From positions 868,001-932,000 of the forward strand of contig NZ_CP010537.1 in the NCBI RefSeq assembly GCF_000832305.1: a stretch of DNA of 64,000 bases, given 5' to 3'. The DNA is from Cupriavidus basilensis (GTDB lineage Bacteria > Pseudomonadota > Gammaproteobacteria > Burkholderiales > Burkholderiaceae). A program made the translations under genes and the position numbers. The notes below the pieces were generated by a model. It worked only from the letters and a program-made list of their open reading frames with translations, ran no database searches and had not been told where the DNA came from. Below, piece after piece: positions 36,662 through 45,975 of this stretch. Each line of letters opens with the position of its first letter. Position 1 is the stretch's first letter.

Positions 36662-37681
36662 ATGAGAGACCCCCGTGAACGGGATCACCGGCGGCGCTGG
36701 CTACGCAAGGCGGGTGTCGCCTGCGTGGCCGGCTGTGCGGCGATGCTGCTGCCCCGGCTGGCATCGGCGGCCGAGCTGTGGCCGACGCGCCCGGTGCGCA
36801 TCGTTATTCCGCTGGCGGCCGGCTCCAGCGGCGACTTGCTCGCGCGCCTGCTGGCGCAACGGCTCGAAGGCATTTGGAAGCAGCCGGTGATCGTGGAGAA
36901 CCGGCCCGGCGCGGGCGGTGTGATCGGCACCGAATACGTGGTGAACGCCACTGACGGGCACACGCTGCTGCTGGGCACGCAAAGCTCGATCCTGCCGAAG
37001 TTCACCACGAAGAACCTGAAGTTCGACCCGACTGCCGACCTGGTCCCGGTGTACAAGGTCATCAATTACCAGCTTGTGGTGGCCGCCAACGACGGCACCG
37101 CGGGCAGGGCGAAGACCATGCGCGGACTGGTCGACCTGAGTCGGCGTGATCCGGATGGCCTGTTCTTCGCGGGCACCGGACGCACGTCGATCTTCAACCT
37201 GACGATGGCGCTGCTGAACAAGTCGCTCGGCATGAAATATGCACCGATCGACTTCAACAGCGTGACGGCAATGAACATGGCCGTGATGCGCGATGATGCA
37301 CAATTTCTCGTGAACACGCCAAGCTCGATGAAGTCTCAGATGGAGGCTGGCAAGCTGCGGCCCATGGCCGCCATCAGCGCCGAGCGGTATGCGGACCTGC
37401 CCAACGTGCCGACGTTGTCGGAGGCCGTGGGCTACAAGGGCTACCTGCCGCTGCTGTGGGCCGGCATCTTCGTGCCGAAGTCCACGCCGCCGGCCCTGGT
37501 GGACCGGATCGCGCGCGATCTTCGCGCGCTGACGGCGGACGCGCAGTTCAGGAGCCTGGTGGAGTCGCGCTTGAGCGGCAGCATGGTGGCTTCGTCGCCG
37601 GGCATGTTCGCCCAGCAACTGAACGAAGAGGTCTCGGTATGGAAAGGCCTCTTCGCCGAACTCAACTACAAGCCGGAGTAA
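36662..37681 (+). CDS. Bug/TctC-type periplasmic solute-binding protein
   Basis: 339 residues, with a strong AAGGAGGAG ribosome site. A signal peptide of about 37 residues begins with RRRWLRKAG, an Arg-rich start that could be Tat-directed, and ends at ASAAEL. The mature chain starts WPTRPVRIVIPLAAGSSGDL, the Bug family hallmark, with RPGAGG and the two-lobe pattern throughout. These proteins bind carboxylates or aromatic acids, often without a cognate TctAB permease nearby, as here. It probably captures the substrate or an intermediate acid of this operon. Confidence 0.93.
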   Translation: MRDPRERDHRRRWLRKAGVACVAGCAAMLLPRLASAAELWPTRPVRIVIPLAAGSSGDLLARLLAQRLEGIWKQPVIVENRPGAGGVIGTEYVVNATDGHTLLLGTQSSILPKFTTKNLKFDPTADLVPVYKVINYQLVVAANDGTAGRAKTMRGLVDLSRRDPDGLFFAGTGRTSIFNLTMALLNKSLGMKYAPIDFNSVTAMNMAVMRDDAQFLVNTPSSMKSQMEAGKLRPMAAISAERYADLPNVPTLSEAVGYKGYLPLLWAGIFVPKSTPPALVDRIARDLRALTADAQFRSLVESRLSGSMVASSPGMFAQQLNEEVSVWKGLFAELNYKPE

Positions 37682-37687
37682 GCAGCC

Positions 37688-38893
37688 ATGCGTGACCTTC
37701 CTCTAGATGGCGTGGTGGTCGTGGAACTGAGCGACAGCGCCTCGGCGCCGTTCGCCGGCCAGATCCTTGCGGCGCTGGGCGCCGATGTGTGGAAGATCGA
37801 ACGCCCCACGGGCGATTCGGCGCGCGGCTGGGGGCCGAGCAAGTGGAAGGGCAGCGGTGCCGCCTTCCATGCGATCAACCAGGGCAAGCGCTTCATCAGC
37901 CTCGACATCAAGGACCCAGACGACCTTGGCACGCTGCATCGGCTCATCGCCGAGCACGCCGACGTCTTCTTCCACAACCTGCGCCCGGGCTCGGCCGCGC
38001 AATACGGACTGGACCCCGACAGCCTGCGCGTGACCAAGCCCGAACTGGTTTGCTGCGAGGTAGGCGCGTTCGGCAATGTCGGTCCGCTGAACCAGGCGCC
38101 CGGCTACGACCCGTTGATGCAGGCCTTTGCAGGCATCATGAGCATCACCGGCGAGGAAGGGCAGGCGCCGGTGCGCGCAGGCGTGTCGATCGTCGACTTC
38201 GGCGCCGGCATGTGGGCGGTCATCGGCATCCTCGCCGCGCTGTGCCGGCGGCAGCGCAAGCACGTGGGCGCCACCGTCAACAGCTCGCTGCTGGAGACGG
38301 CCATCGCCTGGATGACGGTCGGCATCGCCAACTACAACGCCGATGGCGATACGGGCGGCCGGCATGGTTCGGGCGTCGGCTTCATCGTGCCGCACCGCGC
38401 GTACGACACGGCCGATGGCCATCTGGTGGTCAGTTGCGCCAACGACCGGCTCTTCGCGCGCCTGTGCGCCGCGCTGGACCGGCCGGAGTGGGCCACCGAC
38501 CCGCGCTTTGCCACCAATGACGGGCGTCTGCGCCACCGGGCGCAGATCGATGCCCTGATCGGGGGGCGGCTTGCCGAGTATTCCCGCGCGCACTGGCAGG
38601 AAGTGCTCGGCGCCGCCGGCCTGCCGTGTGCGCCTGTGCAGACTACCAGCGAACTGGTCAATCACGAACAGACGCGAGCGCTGGGCATCATCGGCAAGCC
38701 GTCCGGGGACGATCTGGCGCTGGTCGGACTGCCGCTGCTGTTCAATGGCAGGCGGCCGGGACCACTGTCGGCTGCGCGCGACGTTGGCGAGGACAATGCG
38801 GACCTCGACAGGCTGATGGCGTCGCGGCGCGGCCGGCGCGAGGCGCAGTCGTCGGGCGGCGAGGCAGTGTTCGACGCGGGGGCAGCTCAGTAG
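37688..38893 (+). CDS. CaiB/BaiF (family III) CoA-transferase
   Basis: 401 residues. N-terminal LDGVVVVELSDSASAPFAG and ADVWKIERPTGDSARGW are the CoA-transferase III signature; the catalytic Asp, which forms the anhydride, is Asp170 in SIVDFGAGMW. It would move CoA from a donor thioester to a carboxylic acid, activating the pathway substrate. It follows the Bug gene by 6 bases. A truncated, frameshifted near-duplicate lies at 48845 behind another promoter of the same family. Confidence 0.92.
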   Translation: MRDLPLDGVVVVELSDSASAPFAGQILAALGADVWKIERPTGDSARGWGPSKWKGSGAAFHAINQGKRFISLDIKDPDDLGTLHRLIAEHADVFFHNLRPGSAAQYGLDPDSLRVTKPELVCCEVGAFGNVGPLNQAPGYDPLMQAFAGIMSITGEEGQAPVRAGVSIVDFGAGMWAVIGILAALCRRQRKHVGATVNSSLLETAIAWMTVGIANYNADGDTGGRHGSGVGFIVPHRAYDTADGHLVVSCANDRLFARLCAALDRPEWATDPRFATNDGRLRHRAQIDALIGGRLAEYSRAHWQEVLGAAGLPCAPVQTTSELVNHEQTRALGIIGKPSGDDLALVGLPLLFNGRRPGPLSAARDVGEDNADLDRLMASRRGRREAQSSGGEAVFDAGAAQ

Positions 38894-39022
38894 AAGTGGC
38901 GGTTATGACCGCCATGACCGTCGAATGCGTGACCGCGGCCACCCGAAGGGGCGGCGCGGCGCGCGATGCAGGCCCGGCTCGTCCCAGCGAGCCGGGTTTC
39001 AACGTTTGAGGAGACCAAAACG

Positions 39023-40177
39023 ATGCGCAAAACCCAGGGCCCGCTCGCGGGTGTCAGGCTCGTTGAGCTGGGCGGTATAGGGCCTGTGCCGTTCTGCTGC
39101 ATGCTGCTCGCGGACCTCGGCGCGGACATCGTCCGCATCGACCGTCCGCCCGGCCACGACGGCGGTCAGCCCGGCGATCCGCGCTTCAACCTGCTCAATC
39201 GCGGCCGGCGCAGCGCCGTACTCGACCTGGAGAAAGCCGAAGCGAAGGATGCGGTGCTGAAGCTCGTCGGCCAGGCCGACGCGCTAGTCGAGGGATTCCG
39301 GCCGGGGGTCGCCGAGAAGCTGGGCCTCGGCCCGGAAGACTGCCTCGCGGCGAACCCCGCGCTGGTCTACGGCCGCATGACGGGCTGGGGCCAGGACGGG
39401 CCGCTCGCGCACGCGCCCGGTCATGACATCAACTACATCTCGCTGACCGGCGTGCTGCATGCGGTCGGCACCTGCGGCGGCCCACCGGTGATCCCGCTCA
39501 ATCTGGCGGGGGACTTCGGCGGCGGTTCGCTCTACCTGGCGCTCGGCGTCGTATCGGCCATCCTCGAAAGCCGGCGGTCGGGCAAGGGGCAGGTGGTGGA
39601 TGCTGCGATGGTCGACGGCTCCGCCTCGCTCATGACGCTCTTCTACGGCATGTTCGCCAGTGGCTACTGGAAGGACGAGCGCGGCAGCAACCGGCTCGAT
39701 TCGGGGGCGCCTTGGTACAACGTCTACGAGACGCGGGACGGCCGCTGGATCAGCGTCGGCTCCAATGAGGCGCGCTTCTGGCGCCATACGCTGGAAGTGC
39801 TCGGGCTGGATGAGGCGCAGATGCCGGACCAGCACGACCGTTCGTGCTGGCCGGAGGTGCGGGCGAGGTTCGCGGAAATTTTCCGCACGCGCACGCGCGA
39901 CGAATGGTGCGCGCTGGCCGAAGGACGGGAGGCCTGCTTCGCGCCGGTCATGTCGCTGGCCGAGGCGCCCGGTCATCCGCATCTGCGGGCGCGCGGGACC
40001 TTCGTCGAGCGGGACGGTGTCGTGCAACCCGCGCCCGCCCCGCGCTTCAGCCGCACGCCGGGCGCGATCCAGAATTCCCCCACACGCCCCGGCGAGCATA
40101 CCGACGCGGTGCTGGGCGACTGGGGCTTCGGCTCGCAGGACATCGCGGCCTTGCGCGCGGCCGGCGCCATCGTGTGA
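39023..40177 (+). CDS. Alpha-methylacyl-CoA racemase-like CoA-transferase III protein
   Basis: 384 residues from the ATG at 39023 (GAGGAG upstream). Same fold as the preceding gene but of the racemase branch: GHDINYISLTG with His134 and LAGDFGGGS with Asp164 match the acid/base pair of alpha-methylacyl-CoA racemases. These invert the alpha-methyl centre of branched acyl-CoAs so that an acyl-CoA dehydrogenase can act, as in steroid and pristane side-chain breakdown. Last gene of the operon, 129 bases after the CoA-transferase, and convergent with the SDR gene at 40213. A plain CoA-transferase role is the alternative. Confidence 0.85.
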   Translation: MRKTQGPLAGVRLVELGGIGPVPFCCMLLADLGADIVRIDRPPGHDGGQPGDPRFNLLNRGRRSAVLDLEKAEAKDAVLKLVGQADALVEGFRPGVAEKLGLGPEDCLAANPALVYGRMTGWGQDGPLAHAPGHDINYISLTGVLHAVGTCGGPPVIPLNLAGDFGGGSLYLALGVVSAILESRRSGKGQVVDAAMVDGSASLMTLFYGMFASGYWKDERGSNRLDSGAPWYNVYETRDGRWISVGSNEARFWRHTLEVLGLDEAQMPDQHDRSCWPEVRARFAEIFRTRTRDEWCALAEGREACFAPVMSLAEAPGHPHLRARGTFVERDGVVQPAPAPRFSRTPGAIQNSPTRPGEHTDAVLGDWGFGSQDIAALRAAGAIV

Positions 40178-40212
40178 GGCGGCGGGCCGCGCGGCCAGTC
40201 GTCCGCGTATCG

Positions 40213-41013
40213 TCAGTGAATCGTCAGTCCGCCGGTCGGGCTGACGGTCGCCCCGGTCAGGTAGCGCGACTCGTCGGAGGCGAGGAAGGCCACCACCTGG
40301 CCGATATCCTCCGGGCTCGCCACGCCGAGCGGGCTGCTGGCAATGATCTTCTCATACTGCTTGCGGTGCCGGTCCGACACGCCATCGGTGCGCTCGAAGG
40401 CGGCCTTCCACGACGGACTGTCGCGCACCACCGTCACGCACACGCAGTTCACGCGGATCAGGTCGCGCGCCAGCTCCTTCGACAGGACCTTGCTTGCGCT
40501 GATCAGGCCGCCGGCAAAGGTGGCCACCGCGGTCTGCGTCGGCGTCGGCACGCGGCCGCCCTCCGAGGTCACGAAGACCACCGCGCCGCCACCACACTTG
40601 CGCATGAAGGGCAGGGCCGACTGCACCGGCAGCAGCTTCGCGGCGGTGTTCTCCGCCACCACGGCGCAGACGCGCGCGAGATCGATGTCGCCAAACGGGC
40701 CGCGCACGTCCGGGCGGCGTGCCTCGTCGTCGTTGCCGCCGGCATTGGCGACCACGATGTCGATGCCGCCGTGCCGGCGCGCGGCCTCGGCGGCGAGCGC
40801 ATCCATGTCGGCCTTCACGCGGACGTCGCCGGCGATGAAGTCGCCCTGGCCGCCGGCCTCGCGCAGTTCGGCGAGCACCGCGTCGGCCTTTGACGCGCTC
40901 CTGCCGCTGATGACAACCAGCGCCCCGCGCGCCGCGAGCTGCAGTGCCACGCCCCGGCCGATCCCACCGGTGCCGCCAGTCACGATTGCCACTTTGCCTT
41001 CAAGACTTTTCAT
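40213..41013 (-). CDS. SDR-fold protein lacking the Tyr-x3-Lys catalytic pair
   Basis: 266 residues from the ATG at 41013. The cofactor motif TGGTGGIG (12-19) and VANAGG are intact, so NAD(P) binding is expected. Counting from Ser150, the active-site Tyr falls on Val163 and Lys on Ala167 (TAVATFAGGLISASK), so the usual catalytic residues are gone although the flanking helix is conserved. It may be a non-catalytic or differently working dehydrogenase/isomerase. It lies 34 bases after the CoA-transferase gene at 41048 in the promoter-D operon. Confidence 0.85.
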   Translation of the reverse strand: MKSLEGKVAIVTGGTGGIGRGVALQLAARGALVVISGRSASKADAVLAELREAGGQGDFIAGDVRVKADMDALAAEAARRHGGIDIVVANAGGNDDEARRPDVRGPFGDIDLARVCAVVAENTAAKLLPVQSALPFMRKCGGGAVVFVTSEGGRVPTPTQTAVATFAGGLISASKVLSKELARDLIRVNCVCVTVVRDSPSWKAAFERTDGVSDRHRKQYEKIIASSPLGVASPEDIGQVVAFLASDESRYLTGATVSPTGGLTIH

Positions 41014-41047
41014 TGCTGTTTCCTTGCTGGGTTTCGCTGTCTTCCGG

Positions 41048-42310
41048 TCAGACGATGCCGTCGGCGCGCAGCGCCTCGACCTGCCGCGCATCGAGGTGCA
41101 GCCAGTCGCGCAGCACGGCGTCGGTATGTTCCCCGAGCCGCGGCGGCACCCCAGCCTCGGGCTCGGGCACGTCCGACATCTTGATCGGGTTGCCGACGAC
41201 CTGCACCTGGCCCCACACTGGGTCGTGGACCGTCATCAGCATCTCGCGTGCCGCCACATGCGGGCAGTCGAACAGGTCGGCCACGTCGTTGACCACTGAC
41301 GCCGGCACGCCGCCCGCGCGCAGCAGGTCCACGGCTTGCGCGCGCGTGCGAGTGGCGAGCCAGGCGTCAATATGCGGATCAAGGCCGGCACTGTGCTTGC
41401 GGCGGGCAATGCCGTCGGCGAAGCGCGGGTCGTCCACCAGGTCCGGCTTGCCGATCACCTCGCAGAAGCGGCGCCAAATGTGCTCGCCGAGCACCGCGAT
41501 GACGATATGGCCGTCGCTGGCGCGGAACGGCCCGAACGGTGCCGTCACCGCGGGTACGCCCGGCGGCAGCGGCTTGTGCAGGGCCGAGTACATGGTGACC
41601 GAGATCTCGTTCTGGACCAGCGAGGCGTCGTACAGCGAAATGTCCACCTTCTTGCCCCGCCCGGTGCGCTCGCGCTGGTACAGGGCCAGCAGCGCGCCCT
41701 GCGCGGCGAGAATGCCGCCCTGCAGGTCGGTCATCGAGAAGCCGAGATAGGTCGGCCGGTCGTCCTGCCGCTCGGGACGGTACATCAGGCCGCTGAGCGC
41801 CTGGCCGACGATGTCGAGCGCCGGGTGGTCGGTGTAAGGGCTCGGCTTCACATCGGTGTGGCCAAAGCCGGAAATGGCAACGTAGATCAGGCGCGGGTTG
41901 CGCGCGCGCAGGGTGTCGTAGCCGACGCCGAGGCGGTCCATCACGCCTGGGCGCAGGTTCTCGAGCACGATGTCGGCGCCGGCGGCCAGTTCTAGGAACA
42001 GCCGCTTGCCCTCAGGCTGCTTGAGGTCCAGCGTCAGGCTTTTCTTGTTGCGGTTGGTGCGCAGGAACGACAACGCATGCGGGCTGCCATCCGCTGCCGT
42101 CCTGACGGGGCTGGTGCTGCGCGCGAAGTCGCCGCCGGCCGGCGCTTCGACCTTGATGACCTCGGCGCCCGCGTCGGCGAGCCACATCGACGCGAACGGT
42201 CCTGCGACGAAGTTCTCCACGGCCAGCACGCGCACGCCCTGGAGCGGGCGGTCGGGGGTGGGGCATTGGTCCTGCGTGGCCGCCGTGGCGCGGCCGGTTT
42301 CGGTGTTCAA
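41048..42310 (-). CDS. CaiB/BaiF CoA-transferase, second type
   Basis: 420 residues from a TTG start at 42310, supported by AGGAG six bases upstream and by promoter D ending only about 35 bases ahead; an ATG at 42385 would precede the transcription start. The catalytic Asp195 lies in FSMTDLQGG, with RNKKSLTLDLKQPEG and VLENLRPGVMDRLG earlier. It activates an acid with CoA. It is distinct from the copy at 37688 and is followed by the SDR gene at 40213. Confidence 0.9.
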   Translation of the reverse strand: MNTETGRATAATQDQCPTPDRPLQGVRVLAVENFVAGPFASMWLADAGAEVIKVEAPAGGDFARSTSPVRTAADGSPHALSFLRTNRNKKSLTLDLKQPEGKRLFLELAAGADIVLENLRPGVMDRLGVGYDTLRARNPRLIYVAISGFGHTDVKPSPYTDHPALDIVGQALSGLMYRPERQDDRPTYLGFSMTDLQGGILAAQGALLALYQRERTGRGKKVDISLYDASLVQNEISVTMYSALHKPLPPGVPAVTAPFGPFRASDGHIVIAVLGEHIWRRFCEVIGKPDLVDDPRFADGIARRKHSAGLDPHIDAWLATRTRAQAVDLLRAGGVPASVVNDVADLFDCPHVAAREMLMTVHDPVWGQVQVVGNPIKMSDVPEPEAGVPPRLGEHTDAVLRDWLHLDARQVEALRADGIV

Positions 42311-42348
42311 GGCTGTCTCCTTTGCATCTTCCGGATGGGTTTGATGCA

Positions 42349-42414
42349 AGGGTAGAGCGCTCGGGGCGCGCGTCCAACTTGCCATTTTCGAAGCTGCGAT
42401 TCGGACGGCCCGAA
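42349..42414 (-). promoter_or_regulatory. Island promoter family, site D, ahead of CoA-transferase/SDR operon
   Basis: On the minus strand: box TTCG-N7-CGAA at 42400-42414, 22 bases, TTGGAC at 42372-42377, 17 bases, TACCCT at 42349-42354. The TTG start at 42310 is about 35 bases beyond the expected start point. It shares the fixed geometry of sites A, B, C' and E. Confidence 0.75.
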
Positions 42415-42455
42415 GCGGGCGGTGGACATTCGCCCGCTCCGGCTGGCCGCCACCG

Positions 42456-43916
42456 TCAGGCCAGCACGATGGTCTTTGACTCCATGAAGGCGGTCAGTCC
42501 TTCAACGCCGCCCTCGCGGCCGATGCCCGACTGCTTGAAGCCGCCGAAGCCGATGGAGAAGTCGGTGCGCGGGCCATTGTGGCCCACGGTGCCCGCGCGG
42601 ATCTGCCGCGCCACCGCGAGCGCACGCTCACGGTCGTTGGTGAAGACGGCGGCGTTCAGGCCGAACGGCGTGTCGTTCGCCATGCGGATGGCGCTGGCCT
42701 CGTCGTCGGCCGGAATCACGCTCAGCACGGGGCCGAAGATCTCCTGCTGGGCGATGCTCGAGCGGTTATCGACATTGCCGAACACCGTCGGCTCGAAGAA
42801 GAAGCCGCGCGCCAGATGTGACGGCCGCTTGCCGCCGGCCGCCAGCACCGCGCCTTCCTCCACCCCCATGGCGACGAAGCGCTCGACGGTGTCGCGCTGG
42901 CGGGCACTGGCGAGGGGGCCGGAGGTGGTCTCCGCCGCGAGCGGGTCACCGAGCACGATCTGCCGCGCGATGGCGGACAGCGCCTCCACCATCGTGCCGT
43001 GCTTCGCGCGCGGCACGATGATGCGGGTCAGGCTGTGGCAGATCTGCCCGGCGTTGTAGCCGAAGTAGGAGTTGCCAAGCGTGGCGGCGGCAGTTTCGAC
43101 GTCGTAGTCGTCCAGGACGACGGCAGGCGACTTGCCGCCGAGTTCCAGCGTCACGCGCGCCACGCGGTCGCCGGCGATGGACGCGATGCGGCGGCCGGCC
43201 GCGGTCGAACCGGTGAATGTGATCTTGTCGACGTCCTGGCTGCGCACCAGCGCCTCGGACACGTCGCGTTCGGCCGTAATGACGTTGACGACGCCCGGGG
43301 GCAACCCGACTTCCTCGCAAACCTGCGCGAACAGGTAGCCCGAGCATGGCGCCTCGGGCGGCGACTTGATGACCAGCGTGCAGCCAGCCAGCAGCGCCGG
43401 CGCCGTCTTGTAGGCGAGCAACCCTGCGGGACCGTTCCAGGGAATGATCTCTGCGACCACGCCCACCGGCTCGTAGACGCGATATGCGTCGTTGCCGGTG
43501 ACCGACTGGCACGGCTGCGTGAAAGGGAAGGTCGATGCCATCGCCGCGTACTGCCGGAAGGCGCCGCTGATGAACAGCCCGATCCGCGGCTGCGCGACCT
43601 GGTAGACAATGCCGGTTTCCAGCGACCAGATACGGGCGAACTCGTCGTTCAGGGCTTCGAGCCGCGTGGCAATCCTCTCGAGGAAGGCGGCGCGCTCCAT
43701 CGGCGTCATGCGTGGCCACGGGCCATCGTCGAATGCCCTGCGCGCGGCGGCGACGGCGCGCTGCATGTCGGACGACTCGGCGCGGGCAACCGTCGCGACG
43801 ACCTGCTCCGTTGAGCAGTCCAGCACGTCGAAGACGCCGCTGGTAAAGGGTTCGACCCATTCGCCGTCGATGTAAAGCTGACGCGGGTGCTTGAGTTCAA
43901 TGGTTCGGTTCGTCAT
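42456..43916 (-). CDS. Aldehyde dehydrogenase (NAD(P)-dependent)
   Basis: 486 residues with GGAG before the ATG at 43916. Full-length ALDH fold: IIPWNGP, FTGSTAAGR, Glu258 in LELGGKSP and nucleophile Cys293 in AGQICHS, EIFGPVLSV near the C-terminus. It resembles betaine-aldehyde/aromatic aldehyde dehydrogenases in general. It follows the alcohol dehydrogenase gene (43968) by 51 bases, so alcohol to aldehyde to acid is a natural sequence. A relic of a similar enzyme is at 51110. Confidence 0.93.
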   Translation of the reverse strand: MTNRTIELKHPRQLYIDGEWVEPFTSGVFDVLDCSTEQVVATVARAESSDMQRAVAAARRAFDDGPWPRMTPMERAAFLERIATRLEALNDEFARIWSLETGIVYQVAQPRIGLFISGAFRQYAAMASTFPFTQPCQSVTGNDAYRVYEPVGVVAEIIPWNGPAGLLAYKTAPALLAGCTLVIKSPPEAPCSGYLFAQVCEEVGLPPGVVNVITAERDVSEALVRSQDVDKITFTGSTAAGRRIASIAGDRVARVTLELGGKSPAVVLDDYDVETAAATLGNSYFGYNAGQICHSLTRIIVPRAKHGTMVEALSAIARQIVLGDPLAAETTSGPLASARQRDTVERFVAMGVEEGAVLAAGGKRPSHLARGFFFEPTVFGNVDNRSSIAQQEIFGPVLSVIPADDEASAIRMANDTPFGLNAAVFTNDRERALAVARQIRAGTVGHNGPRTDFSIGFGGFKQSGIGREGGVEGLTAFMESKTIVLA

Positions 43917-43967
43917 GGGTTGGATCTCCGTTGCCGGCCAGCGGCAACCGTGAAAGGGACGGCAGGG

Positions 43968-45023
43968 TCAGAACAGGAACACGCCCTTGCCGCCCGCCTG
44001 CCTGTCGAAGTGGGCATAGGCCTGCGCGGCCTGGTCGAGCGGCCAGGTATCGGTAAACAGCCGGTCCACCTCGATGCCGCGTTTGGCGATAAAGCCGGCG
44101 CAAGCCTTCATCTCAACTTCGGAGAATGTGAACGAGCCGAGCAACAGCCGCTGCTTGCCGATCACGTCCTTCATCGCGTCGAGCACCAGGTTGCCGCCCA
44201 CGGCGACCAGCGCGACGCGGCCCCACACCCTGGTGCTGCGTACGGCCTGAGCGCGCGGCAGCTCGCCACCGGCACACTCCACCGCGCACGACGCGCCCTT
44301 GCCCCCGGTCAGCTTCAGGATCTCGGAGACGGGGTCGAACTGCGTGGCGTCGATCGCGTGGGACACGCCGAAGTCTTTCGCGCGGGCCACGCGCGCCGCA
44401 TTGATGTCGACGCCGAACACCTCGACGCCCATCGCCGCGGCAAGCTGGGCCACCGACAGGCCGACCGGGCCGAGGCCGTAGACGGCCAGCGTGTCGCGGG
44501 CACTGATGTCAAGCCGCAGCAAGGCGCCATAGGCGGTGCCGGTGCCGCACGCCACGGCGGCGCCGCCCGCGAACGACATTTCCTGTGGCAAGTGCACCAG
44601 CGACGACACCGGCACCTTCATGTAGTCGGCATGGCCACCATGCGCCAGCACGCCATGGATGCGCGCGCCGTGGTCGCAGAGTTGCGTCCAGCCGGTGCGG
44701 CAGTGGTCGCAGTGGCGGCAGCCCTCGTAGTGGAAGACCATCACGCGGTCGCCCACGCGGAACGCTTTTCCGTCCACGCCTGGGCCGAGCGCAGCCACCA
44801 CGCCGCAAGGCTCGTGCCCCCCGATAATCCGATCGGACGCAATGCGGTCCTTCAGGCCAAGCATCTCCAGCGATGCCGCCATGCCATGCCGGTAGTAGTG
44901 GAGGTCGGTGCCGCACATGCCCGACGCCTTCATCTCGATCACGGCCTCGCCGGGGCCGGGCGTGGGATCGTCGAAGTGCGCCAGCTCGACCTCGCGGGCG
45001 CCCCGGAAGATCATTCCGCGCAT
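43968..45023 (-). CDS. Zinc-dependent alcohol dehydrogenase (MDR family)
   Basis: 351 residues. The catalytic zinc ligands are in GMCGTD (Cys37) and GGHE (His70-Glu71); the structural zinc loop has four Cys (102, 105, 108, 116); the NAD motif is GLGPVG at 183-188. It oxidises a secondary or primary alcohol. The start overlaps the hydrolase stop by one base (TGATG), so the two are translationally coupled in the promoter-C' operon with MFS transporter and aldehyde dehydrogenase. Confidence 0.93.
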   Translation of the reverse strand: MRGMIFRGAREVELAHFDDPTPGPGEAVIEMKASGMCGTDLHYYRHGMAASLEMLGLKDRIASDRIIGGHEPCGVVAALGPGVDGKAFRVGDRVMVFHYEGCRHCDHCRTGWTQLCDHGARIHGVLAHGGHADYMKVPVSSLVHLPQEMSFAGGAAVACGTGTAYGALLRLDISARDTLAVYGLGPVGLSVAQLAAAMGVEVFGVDINAARVARAKDFGVSHAIDATQFDPVSEILKLTGGKGASCAVECAGGELPRAQAVRSTRVWGRVALVAVGGNLVLDAMKDVIGKQRLLLGSFTFSEVEMKACAGFIAKRGIEVDRLFTDTWPLDQAAQAYAHFDRQAGGKGVFLF

Positions 45024-45943
45024 CAGAGCTGTTCCCGGTAGAACGGGATCAGCTTGTCGAGCGCCTTGCGCACGGGCTCGGGCTTGTCATACAGGTCGTA
45101 GTGCGACCAGCCATCCAGTACGACGAGTTCCTTCTTCGCCGAGCGTGCGCGGCCCACGATCTCGCAGCCGTCGCGGTAGGCGCCGAAAGCACCGACCTTG
45201 TCGCCGACCACCACCATCAGCGGCTGCGTCAGCAGGACCTCGGCGAGATGGAAGGCATCCCATCCGGTCGCGGCGCCCTGGTGGGAAAAGAGCGAGCGGT
45301 TGGCGCCGTGTGGCTTCTGCCCCCGCGGCGTCCGGTAGTACTCGGTGGCCTCATAGACGTCGATCTCTGTCAGGCCACGCTGCTTCGCTTGCTCGGGCGA
45401 CGGCGGCAGCAGGTCATCCACGCGCAGTGTGGCACCACGTGCCTCGGCGGTGCGCTGCTGCGCCATCGCTTCGAGCGCGCCGATCGGATCGTAGCCGCTG
45501 AAGCCCTCGCGCATCAGCCGGCCGTAGTTGACCCCCGTGATGGTACCCACCGCGCGGATGCGGCGCTCTGTCATGGCGGCATTGATGGAGTAGCCACCAC
45601 CGCCGCAGATGCCGAGTACGCCGATGCGGCGGTCGTCCACGTAGTCGAGCGTCACGAGATAGTCGGCGACCACGCGGAAGTCTTCCACGCGTAGCGTCGG
45701 ATCCTCGATGTAGCGCGGCTCGCCGCCGCTGGCGCCCTGGAAGCTGGCATCGAACGCGATGACAACGAAGCCGGCCTCGGCGAGCGCGGTGCCGTAGACG
45801 CTTCCCGAGGTCTGCTCCTTGCAGCTACCGATCGGATGGGCGCTGATGATGGCGGGATATTTCTTCCTCTCGTCGAAGTCCGGCGGGAAGTGGAGATCGG
45901 CGGCGATATTCCAGCACTGATGCTTGATGCTGACGGTTTTCAT
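45023..45943 (-). CDS. Dienelactone-hydrolase-like alpha/beta hydrolase, copy 2
   Basis: 306 residues, very similar in pattern to copy 1 (29816): [26 protein letters not shown] with Cys113, and DGWSHYDLYD near the end. It lies 32 bases after the MFS gene and overlaps the alcohol dehydrogenase start, so its product probably cleaves an ester or related bond in a substrate imported by that transporter, releasing an alcohol for the next enzyme. That flow is inferred from gene order. Confidence 0.9.
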   Translation of the reverse strand: MKTVSIKHQCWNIAADLHFPPDFDERKKYPAIISAHPIGSCKEQTSGSVYGTALAEAGFVVIAFDASFQGASGGEPRYIEDPTLRVEDFRVVADYLVTLDYVDDRRIGVLGICGGGGYSINAAMTERRIRAVGTITGVNYGRLMREGFSGYDPIGALEAMAQQRTAEARGATLRVDDLLPPSPEQAKQRGLTEIDVYEATEYYRTPRGQKPHGANRSLFSHQGAATGWDAFHLAEVLLTQPLMVVVGDKVGAFGAYRDGCEIVGRARSAKKELVVLDGWSHYDLYDKPEPVRKALDKLIPFYREQL

Positions 45944-45975
45944 GGTTTCACCTCATGACGAAGAAGATGGCGGAC

